64,000 nucleotides of DNA from UBA3006 sp031401235 (lineage in GTDB: Bacteria; Actinomycetota; Acidimicrobiia; Acidimicrobiales; Ilumatobacteraceae), in NCBI GenBank assembly GCA_031401235.1, contig JANNRJ010000018.1:1-64000 (forward strand), given 5' to 3'. Positions 16,694-26,441 of this stretch are shown in pieces; position 1 is the first letter of the stretch; every line of letters begins with the position of its first letter. The notes beneath the pieces are model-generated. The model was not told where the DNA came from. It did not search any database and worked only from the letters and a program-made list of their open reading frames with translations. The translations under genes were made by a program, and so were the position numbers.

Positions 16694-18382
16694 ATGAAAT
16701 ATCTTTTCACACGCGGTCGGCGCAAGGTTGCTGCGATTATGGCAATCGCACTGGTCACGTCGCTCAGTCAAGTGTCGCCAAGTGGAGCAACGTCAGTAGT
16801 GTCGGCCAAATACGGCGGAACCATCAAGGTCGGAATTTTCGACTCGTTTCCTGGCTATTGCATGGCCGATGTGCTTGCTAACTCGGCACTAATGGGAGCC
16901 CGTACGATTTATGAAACTTGGTTTGAACAGCGCACCGACGGGAAGATCGTGCCATACCTCGCCAAGTCGGTCCTCCATAGTGCAGACAACAAGACCTGGA
17001 AAATCACCGTCCGTGATGGAATCAAATTCCATGACGGCACCCCAGTAGATGGCGCGGCACTCCTCACCAACCTTCAAGCACTTCGTGGAGTGCTTACATT
17101 GCAAGGTAAAGCACCTTCCCCCGGTACCGCCGGTGGTTTCACTGCCAACATAAGTGATGTCAAATTGACCGGTCCAATGGAAGTTACCGTGTATTTGTAC
17201 AACGCAGACTCCACGTATCCGGAATCTCTGTACGCCTCTGGCCGATTTTTTGCTCGTGCTCCAAGTCAGATTCTTAGCGGCGCCAAGTGCTCAACAACGC
17301 CAATTGGTACGGGAGCATTCAAGTTGGTGTCAACCAAATTGTCTGAACTTGTCGTAACAAAAAACACCGACTACTGGCGCAAGGCACCAAATGGCGACAA
17401 GTTGCCATATCTCAATGGAATGACCTTCACGTTCTTATCCGAGGTGTCGCCTCGTGTACAGGCGGTGAGAAGTGGTTCGCTTGACGCTGTGATGTTCTCA
17501 TCGGCATCCGAAGCCAAACAGATCGTCGACATTCAGAAAGTGACCACGGTTAAAACAATCCTTTCACCGGCGGACTATTACCCGTCGATTTGGTTGAATC
17601 ATAAAATTGCCCCGTTTAGCAGTTTGAATGCGCGACTTGCATTCTCTTACGCCATGGACCGAGCAAAATTCGTCAAAGTCCGCCAAAAGGGTTTGGGTGG
17701 CGTGCCAAAAAGCATCGTTGGACCAAACAACATTTTGTACAACGTGAATGGTTTCTCCAACTTTGACCTTGCCAAAGCGAAGAAGTACGTGGCGGCTTAC
17801 AAAGCAGAGACTGGCAAGGCTCTGGAGTTCTCGATGCCATACACAAGTGGTTCGGTAGAATCGCTGGCCAACGGTCAAATGATAAAGGCATTCGGAACCG
17901 CCGCAGGAATGATCATCAATCTCACACCTTTAACATTTGCTGAAATTCTTACTCGTGCCTTTCCTCAGCAGTTTCAGGCCATGGCATTAGTGGTGATGGA
18001 AGGTACCGGATCGAGTTTTATTCTTCCATTCATCGTAAGCGACATGTCGGGTGGCAATCCGAAAGCGGTGCTGAAGGGGACACCGTTAGCAATTCTTTTC
18101 GGTATTTTGAACCTATCTTCCTTCAGTGACCCAGTGAGCGAAAAGCTATTGGTTGCCGCAAGGGCTGAGCCGAATGCGATTAAGAAATCAAATCTGTTCA
18201 AGAAGGCGACCCTTCAGATCCAGCAACAGGCACATTTGACCAACGTGAGCTACCTCCAATACGCACTCACCTATGGCAAGAAAGTCCAAGGTGTGGGTCT
18301 ACTCCCCCTGGCTGCCGGCGGTCAACGACGCCTGATGACGAATTTCGGCATTGACTGGACGGGAGTCTGGAAGAGCAACTAA
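16694..18382 (+). CDS. ABC substrate-binding protein, family 5, copy 1 of a tandem pair (no lipobox)
   Basis: A 562-residue extracytoplasmic binding protein with a Sec-type signal (basic RGRRK, hydrophobic core, cleavage probably near VVSA|KYGG). Family 5 marks include WKITVRDGIKFHDGTPVDGAALL and NTDYWRKAP. There is no cysteine at the signal end, so unlike the first importer's protein it should not be lipid-anchored. The start has a strong ribosome site (TTGGAGG). It is followed by a near copy of the same length 251 bases downstream. Promoter-region inverted repeats (GATATC twice at about 16650-16670) may be regulatory. Confidence 0.85.
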   Translation: MKYLFTRGRRKVAAIMAIALVTSLSQVSPSGATSVVSAKYGGTIKVGIFDSFPGYCMADVLANSALMGARTIYETWFEQRTDGKIVPYLAKSVLHSADNKTWKITVRDGIKFHDGTPVDGAALLTNLQALRGVLTLQGKAPSPGTAGGFTANISDVKLTGPMEVTVYLYNADSTYPESLYASGRFFARAPSQILSGAKCSTTPIGTGAFKLVSTKLSELVVTKNTDYWRKAPNGDKLPYLNGMTFTFLSEVSPRVQAVRSGSLDAVMFSSASEAKQIVDIQKVTTVKTILSPADYYPSIWLNHKIAPFSSLNARLAFSYAMDRAKFVKVRQKGLGGVPKSIVGPNNILYNVNGFSNFDLAKAKKYVAAYKAETGKALEFSMPYTSGSVESLANGQMIKAFGTAAGMIINLTPLTFAEILTRAFPQQFQAMALVVMEGTGSSFILPFIVSDMSGGNPKAVLKGTPLAILFGILNLSSFSDPVSEKLLVAARAEPNAIKKSNLFKKATLQIQQQAHLTNVSYLQYALTYGKKVQGVGLLPLAAGGQRRLMTNFGIDWTGVWKSN

Positions 18383-18403
18383 TTCGCAGGCATTGAACGA
18401 AAC

Positions 18404-18435
18404 AATCGCTCCCAGCCGTTCGGCTGGGAGCGATT
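18404..18435 (+). terminator. Long hairpin between the tandem binding-protein genes
   Basis: A 14-15 base perfect inverted repeat (18404-18417 with 18422-18435) with a GTTC loop starts 22 bases after the stop of copy 1. The 3' flank is not a clean T run, so it may act as an attenuator or mRNA-stabilising hairpin rather than a full terminator. Confidence 0.6.
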
Positions 18436-18633
18436 GGGTGTAGTTACATACCGATAGGTCAATTACGGATGATTCAACGCCCTTCGTCAGGGGCTCCCCC
18501 AGCCAACGGCGCGTTCCCAAATCGGTAAAGTTGAGCCAGCCAAACGTGACTTGCAATGTCTAAGCCCACTACCTAAAGTTCACCAATCAGTTGACATCAC
18601 CGTGGTGTCATTTTTGGGGAACAGGGGAACTAG

Positions 18634-20322
18634 ATGAAGTATCTCTTTAGAGGCGGTCGCCGCAAGGTAGCTGCTGTTATGACAATTGCGCTTGTCGCGT
18701 CACTTAGTCAAGTGTCGGCAGGTGGAGCGTCGCCAGTAGTCTCGGCCAAATACGGCGGAAATATCAAGGTAGGTATTTTCGATTCGTTTCCTGGCTATTG
18801 CATGGCGGATAACCTTGCCAACTCGGCACTCATGGGTGCCCGAACAATATATGAAACTTGGGTTGAACAGCGTTCGGACGGAAAAATTGTTCCATACATA
18901 CTTAAGTCGTTTGCGCATAGCGCAGACAACAAGACGTGGAAACTCACCGTCCGAGACGGCGTCAAGTTCCATGACGGCACGGCGGTAGATGGTGCGGCAT
19001 TACTCACCAACCTTCAGGCTCTTCGTGGTGTGCTTACCTTGCAAGGCAAAGCACCGTCTCCTGGGACTGCTGGTGGATTCACTGCCAACATCAACGATGT
19101 CAAATTGACTGGTCCAATGGAAGTAACGGTGTACTTGTACAACGCTGAAGCTGATTATCCAGGATCGCTTTACGCATCGGGTCGATTCTTTGCTCGTGCA
19201 CCAAGCCAGATTTTGAGTGGCGCAAAGTGCTCGACGACACCAATTGGCACCGGGGCATTCAAGTTGGTCTCCACCAAGCTGTCTGAACTGGTAGTTACCA
19301 AGAACACCGACTACTGGCGCAAAGCACCAAATGGTGACAAGTTGCCGTATCTCGATGGAATTACCTTTACCTTCCTCACCGAGGTATCACCTCGTGTTCA
19401 AGGTGTCAAGAGTGGATCGCTCGACGCAGTGATGTTCACATCGGGCGGCGAGTCCAAGCAGATCATTGACATCCAAAAGGTGACAAAGGTCAAGACCATA
19501 CTTTCTCCTGCGGACTATTACGGATCGATTTGGTTAAATCACAAGATTGCGCCGTTTAGCAGTCTGAATGCGCGACTTGCCTTTTCCTATGCGATGGACC
19601 GGGCGAAGTATGTCAAGGTGCGTCATAAGGGCTTGGGTGGCGTGCCAAAGAGCATCGTCGGACCAAACAACATCATGTACAACGAGAATGGCTATGCCAA
19701 TTTCGACCTGGCTAAGGCGAAGAAATTCGTGGCGGCGTACACGGCCGAGACCGGTAAGGCACTTGAATTCTCGATGCCATACATCAGCGGTTCGACAGAA
19801 TCACTGGCCAATGTTCAGATGATTAAGGCCTTCGGCGCGGCAGCGGGATTTACGATAAACCTCACTCCGCTCACGACGGCTGAAATCATTACCCGGGCAT
19901 TCCCGCAACAGTTCCAGGCGATGGCCCTGTTGCTGATGGAAGGTACGGGAACGAGCTTCATCTTTCCGTTCGTTGTCAGCGATATGTCTGGTGGCAATCC
20001 AAACCACGTATTGGCCAAGACACCGTTGAAAATTCTTTACGGCATCTTGAACCTTTCCTCATTCACCGATCCAGTGAGTGAAGCATTGTTAATTGAGGCC
20101 CGAGGGACGTCAAATCTGACCAAGCAAAAGGCGCTGTATAAGAAAGCGACGTTGCAACTTCAGAAAGAGGCGCACATGACCAACATTGCCTACACACAGT
20201 ACGCACTTACCTACGGCAAGAAGATTCAAGGGGTTGGAGAACTTCCTTTGGTTGCCGGCGGTTCACGTCGTTTGGTAACAAACTTCGGTATCGACTGGAC
20301 TGGTGTCTGGAAGATCGGCTAG
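18634..20322 (+). CDS. ABC substrate-binding protein, family 5, copy 2 of a tandem pair
   Basis: The same length (562 residues) as copy 1 and, by eye, more than 80% identical over the whole protein, including the signal peptide (RGGRRK... VSAKYGG) and no lipobox. Differences are scattered and conservative, with some clustering around residues 170-180 (NAEADYPG versus NADSTYPE) and in the C-terminal third. Both copies are intact, so selection has kept both; altered ligand preference or dosage are the obvious options. It precedes the permease/ATPase genes of the second importer. Confidence 0.85.
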   Translation: MKYLFRGGRRKVAAVMTIALVASLSQVSAGGASPVVSAKYGGNIKVGIFDSFPGYCMADNLANSALMGARTIYETWVEQRSDGKIVPYILKSFAHSADNKTWKLTVRDGVKFHDGTAVDGAALLTNLQALRGVLTLQGKAPSPGTAGGFTANINDVKLTGPMEVTVYLYNAEADYPGSLYASGRFFARAPSQILSGAKCSTTPIGTGAFKLVSTKLSELVVTKNTDYWRKAPNGDKLPYLDGITFTFLTEVSPRVQGVKSGSLDAVMFTSGGESKQIIDIQKVTKVKTILSPADYYGSIWLNHKIAPFSSLNARLAFSYAMDRAKYVKVRHKGLGGVPKSIVGPNNIMYNENGYANFDLAKAKKFVAAYTAETGKALEFSMPYISGSTESLANVQMIKAFGAAAGFTINLTPLTTAEIITRAFPQQFQAMALLLMEGTGTSFIFPFVVSDMSGGNPNHVLAKTPLKILYGILNLSSFTDPVSEALLIEARGTSNLTKQKALYKKATLQLQKEAHMTNIAYTQYALTYGKKIQGVGELPLVAGGSRRLVTNFGIDWTGVWKIG

Positions 20323-20347
20323 TTCAAATTGCAATAGACTAAGCAGG

Positions 20348-20385
20348 AACGGCGACGGTGTTTGCGCACCGTCGCCGTTTCATTT
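20348..20385 (+). terminator. Intrinsic terminator after binding-protein copy 2
   Basis: A 13-base perfect stem (20348-20360 with 20367-20379) and loop TTTGCG, followed by TCATTTATG. It again separates the binding protein from the membrane parts, as in the first importer, so the permease operon would depend on read-through or its own promoter. Confidence 0.8.
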
Positions 20386-20434
20386 ATGTGTTAGGTTTTT
20401 TCATTCGACACGACATGGGGTAAATTGGGGATCA

Positions 20435-21400
20435 ATGTCACGCGTTACTTATCTACTGCGTCGCCTCGCCCAACTATTTTTGGTGTTGTTGCTCGTCACC
20501 TTTGGAGTGTCACTTCTAGTGCGTCTCATTCCGGTGGATCCGGCCGAAGTTCTGCTGCCCGTCGGTAGCCCCGAGGAACGGGAAGCGCTTCGACACGCAA
20601 TCGGACTCGATAGAGGAATCTTTGGCTATTACTGGAAATGGCTCAGTGGTTTTGTGCGCGGCGACTTTGGCAAAATCTATTTTTCCGGCGGGACCGAAGA
20701 GGTATCCACCCACATTGCTTCGGCGTTGCCACGGTCTCTCCTATTGATGATCTATACCGAAGTGGTCGCTTTAGCGATTGCCATTCCCCTAGGAGTTATT
20801 TCGGCCTATCGCGCCGGCCGCCGATCGGACCGAGCAATAGGCAACACGTTGTTCACGTTTTCATCGATTCCGTCGTTTGCCATCGCCCTCACCCTGATCA
20901 TCATTGTTGGGGTAAAATTGGCTTGGCTGCCAACTTTGGGTTACGCACCAATTTCTGAAGGTGTCTGGGAACATGCCAAATACATGATCATGCCGGTGGC
21001 TAGCCTCAGTCTCGGGCTGATCGCGGTGTACACGCGACTCCTGCGCGCCGACATGATTGCCACCTTGCGAGAAGATTATGTGACGATGGCTGCCTCCAAA
21101 GGACTGTCAGATCGTCGTATCTTGTGGCGACATGTGTTTCGTCCGTCAAGCCTTACGCTGTTTACCTCCGCGGCGCTGAATATGGGCGGGCTCATCGGCG
21201 GAGCAATTGTGATCGAGAGCCTCTTTGGCACCTACGGAATTGGATTCGAATTGTTTGCCGCCATTCAAGGTCGACAATACATTGCGTTGCAATCCTTGGT
21301 GGCGATCATTGCTGTGTTTTATGTGGCCTTTAACCTAGTGGTCGACATTGGCTCAGGATTCGTTGACCCAAGAACGCGCGACAGGCGGATTAATGCGTAA
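20435..21400 (+). CDS. ABC transporter permease, DppB-like (second importer)
   Basis: A 321-residue permease. The ATG at 20435 gives MSRVTYLLRRLAQLFLVLL, the normal DppB-like N-terminus; the frame upstream of it overlaps the terminator hairpin and is not coding. Conserved features are LVRLIPVDPAEVLL, the coupling loop MIATLREDYVTMAASKGLSDRR, and about six helices. It overlaps the next permease by eight bases. Confidence 0.9.
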   Translation: MSRVTYLLRRLAQLFLVLLLVTFGVSLLVRLIPVDPAEVLLPVGSPEEREALRHAIGLDRGIFGYYWKWLSGFVRGDFGKIYFSGGTEEVSTHIASALPRSLLLMIYTEVVALAIAIPLGVISAYRAGRRSDRAIGNTLFTFSSIPSFAIALTLIIIVGVKLAWLPTLGYAPISEGVWEHAKYMIMPVASLSLGLIAVYTRLLRADMIATLREDYVTMAASKGLSDRRILWRHVFRPSSLTLFTSAALNMGGLIGGAIVIESLFGTYGIGFELFAAIQGRQYIALQSLVAIIAVFYVAFNLVVDIGSGFVDPRTRDRRINA

Positions 21401-22244
21401 ATTTACGATTCCGACCTGGTTCACAATTGGCTGGATGGGATTTGTTATCCTCCTCGCAATTTTCGGTCCACTACTGCCACTTAGGCCATGGGAATACGTG
21501 TACGAAAATGATCTTGGCGTTGTCCCCTTTTCTCGTGGTCACCTACTTGGCACCGACACCAACGGTTTTGATCTGCTCTCGTCCGTAGTCAATGGAGCGC
21601 GACTCTCATTGTTCATCTCCATCACTGCGGTAGGAATTGGCGGCTTGATTGGCAGCATTTTGGGTATTACAGCGGCATACGTGCGGGGCAAGTTCGACAC
21701 TCTTGTTGTGATGATGTTCAATGTGGCTTTGTCGGTACCTAATCTTGTGCTCGCCCTGGCCCTCGTTTCGGTTTTGGCTACCAACATTGATGTCAACTCT
21801 CCGGTACCGACGTGGCGTCGTGTCGTGGTTCTGACCGCTGCCCTCACCATTGTCATCATTCCGATTCTCGGTCGTATTTCCAGAGCCGCAACTTTGTCCT
21901 GGACGAATCGTGAGTTTGTCGTCGCTGCGCGGTCAATGGGTATGCGTGACCGGAACATCATTCTTCGCCATATTGTGCCCAACGTGTTACCAGCGCTAAT
22001 TGCCGTTGGATTTTTGGCCATTGGCGTCGTGATCATCGCTGAGGCGGCACTTTCACTGCTTGGTGTTGGCGTGCCCGATGGCGCCAGTTGGGGCGCGATG
22101 ATTGCCCGCGGTCGCAATGACCTTGAATACAGTCCCCATGTGCTTTATGTACCACTAGTCTTTCTTGCACTCACCGTCATTAGCACCAACCACATGGGCG
22201 ATGTGATCCGCTCTGGGCTCGATCGTCGCGAGTCAAAACTCTAA
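21393..22244 (+). CDS. ABC transporter permease, DppC-like (second importer)
   Basis: A 283-residue permease. The ATG at 21393 lies inside the end of the previous gene (ATGCGTAA) and is preferred to ATG 21348, which would add 15 non-family residues. It has the motif HLLGTDTNGFDLLSSVVNGAR, a coupling loop EFVVAARSMGMRDRN, and about six helices. Its stop overlaps the next ATG by one base (TAATG). Confidence 0.88.
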   Translation: MRKFTIPTWFTIGWMGFVILLAIFGPLLPLRPWEYVYENDLGVVPFSRGHLLGTDTNGFDLLSSVVNGARLSLFISITAVGIGGLIGSILGITAAYVRGKFDTLVVMMFNVALSVPNLVLALALVSVLATNIDVNSPVPTWRRVVVLTAALTIVIIPILGRISRAATLSWTNREFVVAARSMGMRDRNIILRHIVPNVLPALIAVGFLAIGVVIIAEAALSLLGVGVPDGASWGAMIARGRNDLEYSPHVLYVPLVFLALTVISTNHMGDVIRSGLDRRESKL

Positions 22245-23215
22245 TGCCCTTACTTAGCGTCAAAGATCTCAACATTTCATTCGACACTCCTCGAGGAATG
22301 CTCGAAGCGGTGCGCCACGCCGATCTTGAAGTCCCCCTTGGCGCCAGCGTTGGCGTCGTCGGCGAATCAGGTTCTGGCAAGACCGTCATGTCACGTGCTG
22401 CGATGGGACTCCTTCAGGGCAGCAATGTGCGACGCAGTGGAACTGTTGTGTTCGATGGCCATGAACTCACGGCGCTTACTCGCGTGCAGGTGCGCGAGTT
22501 TTTTGGCACCGGCATGGCGATGATCTTTCAAGATCCGATGACGGCTCTCAACCCCGTCCGCCGAATCGGTTCTCAAATTTCTGAAGGTCTTCGGGTACGA
22601 CTCGGCATGGACAAAAAAGCGGCAATGGCCCGCAGTGAAGAACTGCTTTCGCTTGTTCGAATTCCCGACCCAGGGACGACTTTGCACAAGTTTCCATATC
22701 AACTTTCGGGCGGTATGCGTCAGCGAGTGATGATTGCCATTGCCATAGCCTGCAAGCCGAAATTGCTATTCGCCGACGAGCCAACAACTGCATTGGACGT
22801 CACTGTGCAAGCACAAATTTTGCAATTGCTCGGCGACCTACGCCGCGAGCTGGGTATGGCAATGGTACTTGTGACGCACGACCTCGGTGTCGTGGCTGGA
22901 AATACCGACTTCGTCGCCGTGATGTATGCCGGCGAAGTGGTTGAACAAGCGCCAACCAAAAGTTTGTTCGCCAGAATGAGAATGCCCTATACCGAAGCAC
23001 TACTCAAATCAATTCCAAAAATCGACACGCCGAGTGGCAAACGATTGCAGGTTATTGAAGGTCGACTTCCCGACCCAACCGATCGTCCAATCGGGTGCAG
23101 TTTCGCAGCTCGCTGCATGTATGTGCAACCAAAATGTCTCGCCGAGCATCCCCCGCTCACTCACGACGGAGACGGCCATCTGTACCGATGCTGGTTCCCA
23201 TTGGACTCGAAGTAA
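22244..23215 (+). CDS. ABC importer ATPase, DppD-like
   Basis: A 323-residue nucleotide-binding protein: Walker A GESGSGKT, Q-loop FQDPMTALNP, signature LSGGMRQRV, Walker B LLFADEPTTALD, and switch histidine in THDLG. The C-terminal oligopeptide-type tail has GCSFAARC with further cysteines. It forms a heterodimer with the next gene's product; the genes overlap by one base at each end, indicating coupled synthesis in equal amounts. Confidence 0.92.
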   Translation: MPLLSVKDLNISFDTPRGMLEAVRHADLEVPLGASVGVVGESGSGKTVMSRAAMGLLQGSNVRRSGTVVFDGHELTALTRVQVREFFGTGMAMIFQDPMTALNPVRRIGSQISEGLRVRLGMDKKAAMARSEELLSLVRIPDPGTTLHKFPYQLSGGMRQRVMIAIAIACKPKLLFADEPTTALDVTVQAQILQLLGDLRRELGMAMVLVTHDLGVVAGNTDFVAVMYAGEVVEQAPTKSLFARMRMPYTEALLKSIPKIDTPSGKRLQVIEGRLPDPTDRPIGCSFAARCMYVQPKCLAEHPPLTHDGDGHLYRCWFPLDSK

Positions 23216-24204
23216 TGGCTGGCTCCGGCACCGCGCACATGCGCTCGAATGATGATGTCATTCTCACAGTCAACAATCTGGTCGTGGAATTTCACGTTTC
23301 CAGACATCACACCGTTCAGGCCGTTTCGGGGATCAGTTTCGACATCGTAAAAGGCGAAACCTTGGCCATTGTTGGCGAATCTGGCTGTGGCAAAACAACG
23401 CTGGGTAAGGCAATTTTGCAGCTGCCGCCGCCAAATTCAGGAGAAGTAATTCTTGAGGGCACAGATCTCATGAAGTTGTCCAGAGAAAAATTACGAGCGG
23501 CCCGAACATCAATTCAAATGGTGTTTCAAGACCCAATTTCATCGCTGGATCCGCGAATGACGGTCAGTCAACTCATTGAAGAACCTTTGACTATCTGGGA
23601 TCGAGGAAATGCCGATGAGCGAGCCACTACCGTCAACAAACTGCTCAACGACGTGGGGCTGGACCCCAAAATTGTGCTTGATCGTCGCGCCTATGAATTC
23701 TCGGGCGGTCAATGTCAACGAATCAGCATTGCTCGCAGTCTTGCTCTCGAACCACGGATGCTCATTTGTGACGAGCCGGTCTCGGCGCTCGACGTAAGCA
23801 TCCAAGCTCAAATTCTCAATCTGTTGCAAGACATGAAAGATCGTTACGGCCTAACGATGATCTTCATTTCACACAACCTTGCCGTTGTCAAAGCGGTAAG
23901 CAATCGGATCATGGTGATGTACCTGGGCAAAATCTGTGAAGTTGGCACTCCTGATGCGATCTACGCAAATCCGGCCCATCATTACACTTCGGCTCTCATT
24001 GACTCAGTGCCAATTCCTGATCCAACCCGCGCCGTGCCGAGGGCCTTGTTGCAAGGCGAACCGCCATCACCAGTTGACCCACCCTCAGGATGCCGCTTCC
24101 GTACCCGCTGCCCTGCCGCGACCGAAATCTGTGCAACGGACGAACCGCAACTGCGCGAGATTCGCCCGGGTCAATTCGTGGCCTGTCACCATCCCCGTTC
24201 GTAG
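23215..24204 (+). CDS. ABC importer ATPase, DppF-like
   Basis: A 329-residue nucleotide-binding protein: Walker A GESGCGKTT, FQDPISSLDP, signature FSGGQCQRI, Walker B LICDEPVSALD, SHNLA, and a Cys-rich tail CRFRTRCPAATEIC. The ATG at 23215 overlaps the preceding TAA; a longer frame exists upstream but lies within the DppD-like gene. It is the last gene of the second importer. Confidence 0.92.
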   Translation: MAGSGTAHMRSNDDVILTVNNLVVEFHVSRHHTVQAVSGISFDIVKGETLAIVGESGCGKTTLGKAILQLPPPNSGEVILEGTDLMKLSREKLRAARTSIQMVFQDPISSLDPRMTVSQLIEEPLTIWDRGNADERATTVNKLLNDVGLDPKIVLDRRAYEFSGGQCQRISIARSLALEPRMLICDEPVSALDVSIQAQILNLLQDMKDRYGLTMIFISHNLAVVKAVSNRIMVMYLGKICEVGTPDAIYANPAHHYTSALIDSVPIPDPTRAVPRALLQGEPPSPVDPPSGCRFRTRCPAATEICATDEPQLREIRPGQFVACHHPRS

Positions 24205-24213
24205 CAGCGCGCA

Positions 24214-25167
24214 ATGACAAGCGCCGACCGGCCGGCGGCGTTAGCCACCGGCGTTTCACAATTACTCGGCATTGACTATCCGATCCTCCAGGCACCAATG
24301 GGTTGGATCGCCCGTTCGCAGCTGGCTTCAGCAGTTTCCAACGCGGGAGCACTCGGGATTATTGAAACTTCCTCTGGTGAATTGGATGCAATACGTGTCG
24401 AGATCGAACTGATGAGTGGACTTACTAAATACCCGTTTGGGGTAAACATTGCCCAAGCATTTGTGCGCGATCCAAATATCGTGCAATTTGTCATCAAACA
24501 GGGAATTAAATTCGTCACGACTTCGGCTGGAGACCCGACCAAATTCACCAAGCAACTAAAGGACGCCGGACTCGTGGTGTTTCATGTAGTCCCAACACTG
24601 AAGGCAGCTCTGAAGGCAGTCGCTGCCGGAGTCGACGGACTCGTCGTGGAAGGTGGAGAAGGCGGTGGCTTCAAGAACCCGCAGGACGTGTCGACGATGG
24701 TGCTATTGCCACTTGTGGCTTCCAAAGTGGAAGTTCCAATTATCGCCGCCGGTGGAATCTGTGATGGGGTGACGATGGCTGCTGCATTCGCTTTGGGGGC
24801 CCAAGGAGTTCAAATGGGAACTCGGATGGTCTCCGCCGCTGAGTCACCTGTACATGACAACTGGAAGCGCGCCATCATTGACGCCGCCGAGACCGACACC
24901 GTGTTTCTTAATCGATTCTCCAAGCCCGGGTTACGAGCACTACGAACCGAACGAACGACCAAACTAGAACGCGATGATCATGTCGGAATGGAACACTTCG
25001 GCACGGCCAAAGACTTGTACTTTGGCGGCGATATGGAGTCGTCAATAGCCCTGAGTGGCCAAGTTGCCGGTCGAATCAGCGAAGTTCTCCCGGTTAGGCA
25101 AATAATTAACGACACTATGCGCCAGTTCTACGAGGCCTGTACAAAAATGTCAACATTCATATCATGA
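24214..25167 (+). CDS. Nitronate monooxygenase / 2-nitropropane dioxygenase-like flavoprotein
   Basis: A 317-residue FMN-binding TIM barrel. Family marks are YPILQAPMGWIA at the N-terminus, the FMN-phosphate region IIAAGGICDG, LGAQGVQMGTR, and VVEGGEGGG around residue 148. The family oxidises alkyl nitronates, and close relatives act as enoyl-ACP reductase FabK or have unknown substrates. It starts nine bases after the ABC ATPase and overlaps the P450 by four bases (ATGA), so it is probably co-transcribed with the P450. Confidence 0.8.
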   Translation: MTSADRPAALATGVSQLLGIDYPILQAPMGWIARSQLASAVSNAGALGIIETSSGELDAIRVEIELMSGLTKYPFGVNIAQAFVRDPNIVQFVIKQGIKFVTTSAGDPTKFTKQLKDAGLVVFHVVPTLKAALKAVAAGVDGLVVEGGEGGGFKNPQDVSTMVLLPLVASKVEVPIIAAGGICDGVTMAAAFALGAQGVQMGTRMVSAAESPVHDNWKRAIIDAAETDTVFLNRFSKPGLRALRTERTTKLERDDHVGMEHFGTAKDLYFGGDMESSIALSGQVAGRISEVLPVRQIINDTMRQFYEACTKMSTFIS

Positions 25168-26441
25168 CTACATATGAAGATATGTCGAATCCACCGGTAA
25201 CTCTCGACGAGATTGACCTCTCCTCGCATCTCAACTTCTGGGCGCGCGATCGCGAATTTCGTGACGCCGCGTTCAAAGCCCTTCGAGATGAGTCTCCATT
25301 TCAATTCTTCAATGAGAGGGTCATGGAGGGATCTCCATTTCCACCCGGACCCGGGTATCGCGCGCTCACCCGCCACGATGATATTTGGCATGTGAGTCGC
25401 AATCCACAACTTTTCTGTAGCGGTCGAGGTTCGAATATTGGCGATCTGCCCCAAGAACTGAACGAGTTTTTCGGATCAATGATCAACATGGATGACCCCA
25501 AACACTTTCGTCTCCGCTCGATCGTTTCCAAGGGGTTTACTCCAAAGGAGATCTCGGGTCTAGAAAATATGGTTCGGGCGCGCTCGGCAAAAGTTGTTGA
25601 TCGACTTTTGGAAGAGTTTCCTGACGGATCATGCGACTTCGTTGAACATGTGGCCTCTCCTCTACCGTTACAAATTATTTGCGACATGATGGGAATTCCC
25701 GATTCTGATGTCCTACAGATCTTTAATTGGACAAACATCATCCTCGGTGTGGGTGACCCAGAATTCGTCGGCACCTACGATGCGTTGCTCAAGTGCGCCC
25801 TAGACATTTTTGCCTACGCCCAGAACCTTGGCGAGGACCGAGTAAAGAACCCACGAGACGATGTGACGTCGGTGATGATGAATACAGTCGTTGATGGCGA
25901 ACGACTCACTGCCCAAGAATTCGGTTCGTTCTTCATTTTGCTGGTTGTTGCCGGCAATGAAACGACTCGAAATGCAATTAGCCATGGCATGAAATTGCTC
26001 ACCGACAATCCTGCTCAGCGCAAAATATGGTTTGACGATTTTCCCAGTCATAGCAAAACGGCAGTCGAGGAAATTGTCCGACTTGCATCTCCCGTTATCC
26101 ACTTCCGTCGAACCGCAACCCAAGATACTCAAATCAATGGTCAGCCGATTAAAGAAGGAGAAAAGGTCGTGATGTGGTATTACTCTGGTAATCGCGACGA
26201 GCGGATGTTCGACAATCCACTTGCCTTCGATGTCACTCGAGCCCTATCACCGACGCAAATTGGCTTTGGAGCCGGTGGTCCGCACTTTTGTCTCGGCGCG
26301 AACTTGGCGCGACGCGAAATTTCAGTAATGTTTGATGAGATTCGTCGACGAATGCCACTAATGCGCATCGTTGGCGAACCGGCTTATCTTCAAAGTGCGT
26401 TCATCAATGGAATTAAACGGATGCCGTGTGCGTGGAAGTAA
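25164..26441 (+). CDS. Cytochrome P450
   Basis: A 425-residue soluble bacterial P450. The I-helix oxygen-binding motif is AGNETT, the K-helix ExxR is EIVR in VEEIVRLASPV, and the haem loop is FGAGGPHFCLGA with Cys376 as the thiolate ligand. HFRRTATQDTQINGQ and MWYYSGNRDE resemble actinobacterial CYP families that act on sterols, branched lipids or terpenoids (CYP125/124/142-like), but no substrate can be assigned. No ferredoxin gene lies beside it. It is translationally coupled to the flavoprotein upstream and converges with a membrane protein gene, overlapping it by 29 bases. Confidence 0.88.
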   Translation: MTTYEDMSNPPVTLDEIDLSSHLNFWARDREFRDAAFKALRDESPFQFFNERVMEGSPFPPGPGYRALTRHDDIWHVSRNPQLFCSGRGSNIGDLPQELNEFFGSMINMDDPKHFRLRSIVSKGFTPKEISGLENMVRARSAKVVDRLLEEFPDGSCDFVEHVASPLPLQIICDMMGIPDSDVLQIFNWTNIILGVGDPEFVGTYDALLKCALDIFAYAQNLGEDRVKNPRDDVTSVMMNTVVDGERLTAQEFGSFFILLVVAGNETTRNAISHGMKLLTDNPAQRKIWFDDFPSHSKTAVEEIVRLASPVIHFRRTATQDTQINGQPIKEGEKVVMWYYSGNRDERMFDNPLAFDVTRALSPTQIGFGAGGPHFCLGANLARREISVMFDEIRRRMPLMRIVGEPAYLQSAFINGIKRMPCAWK

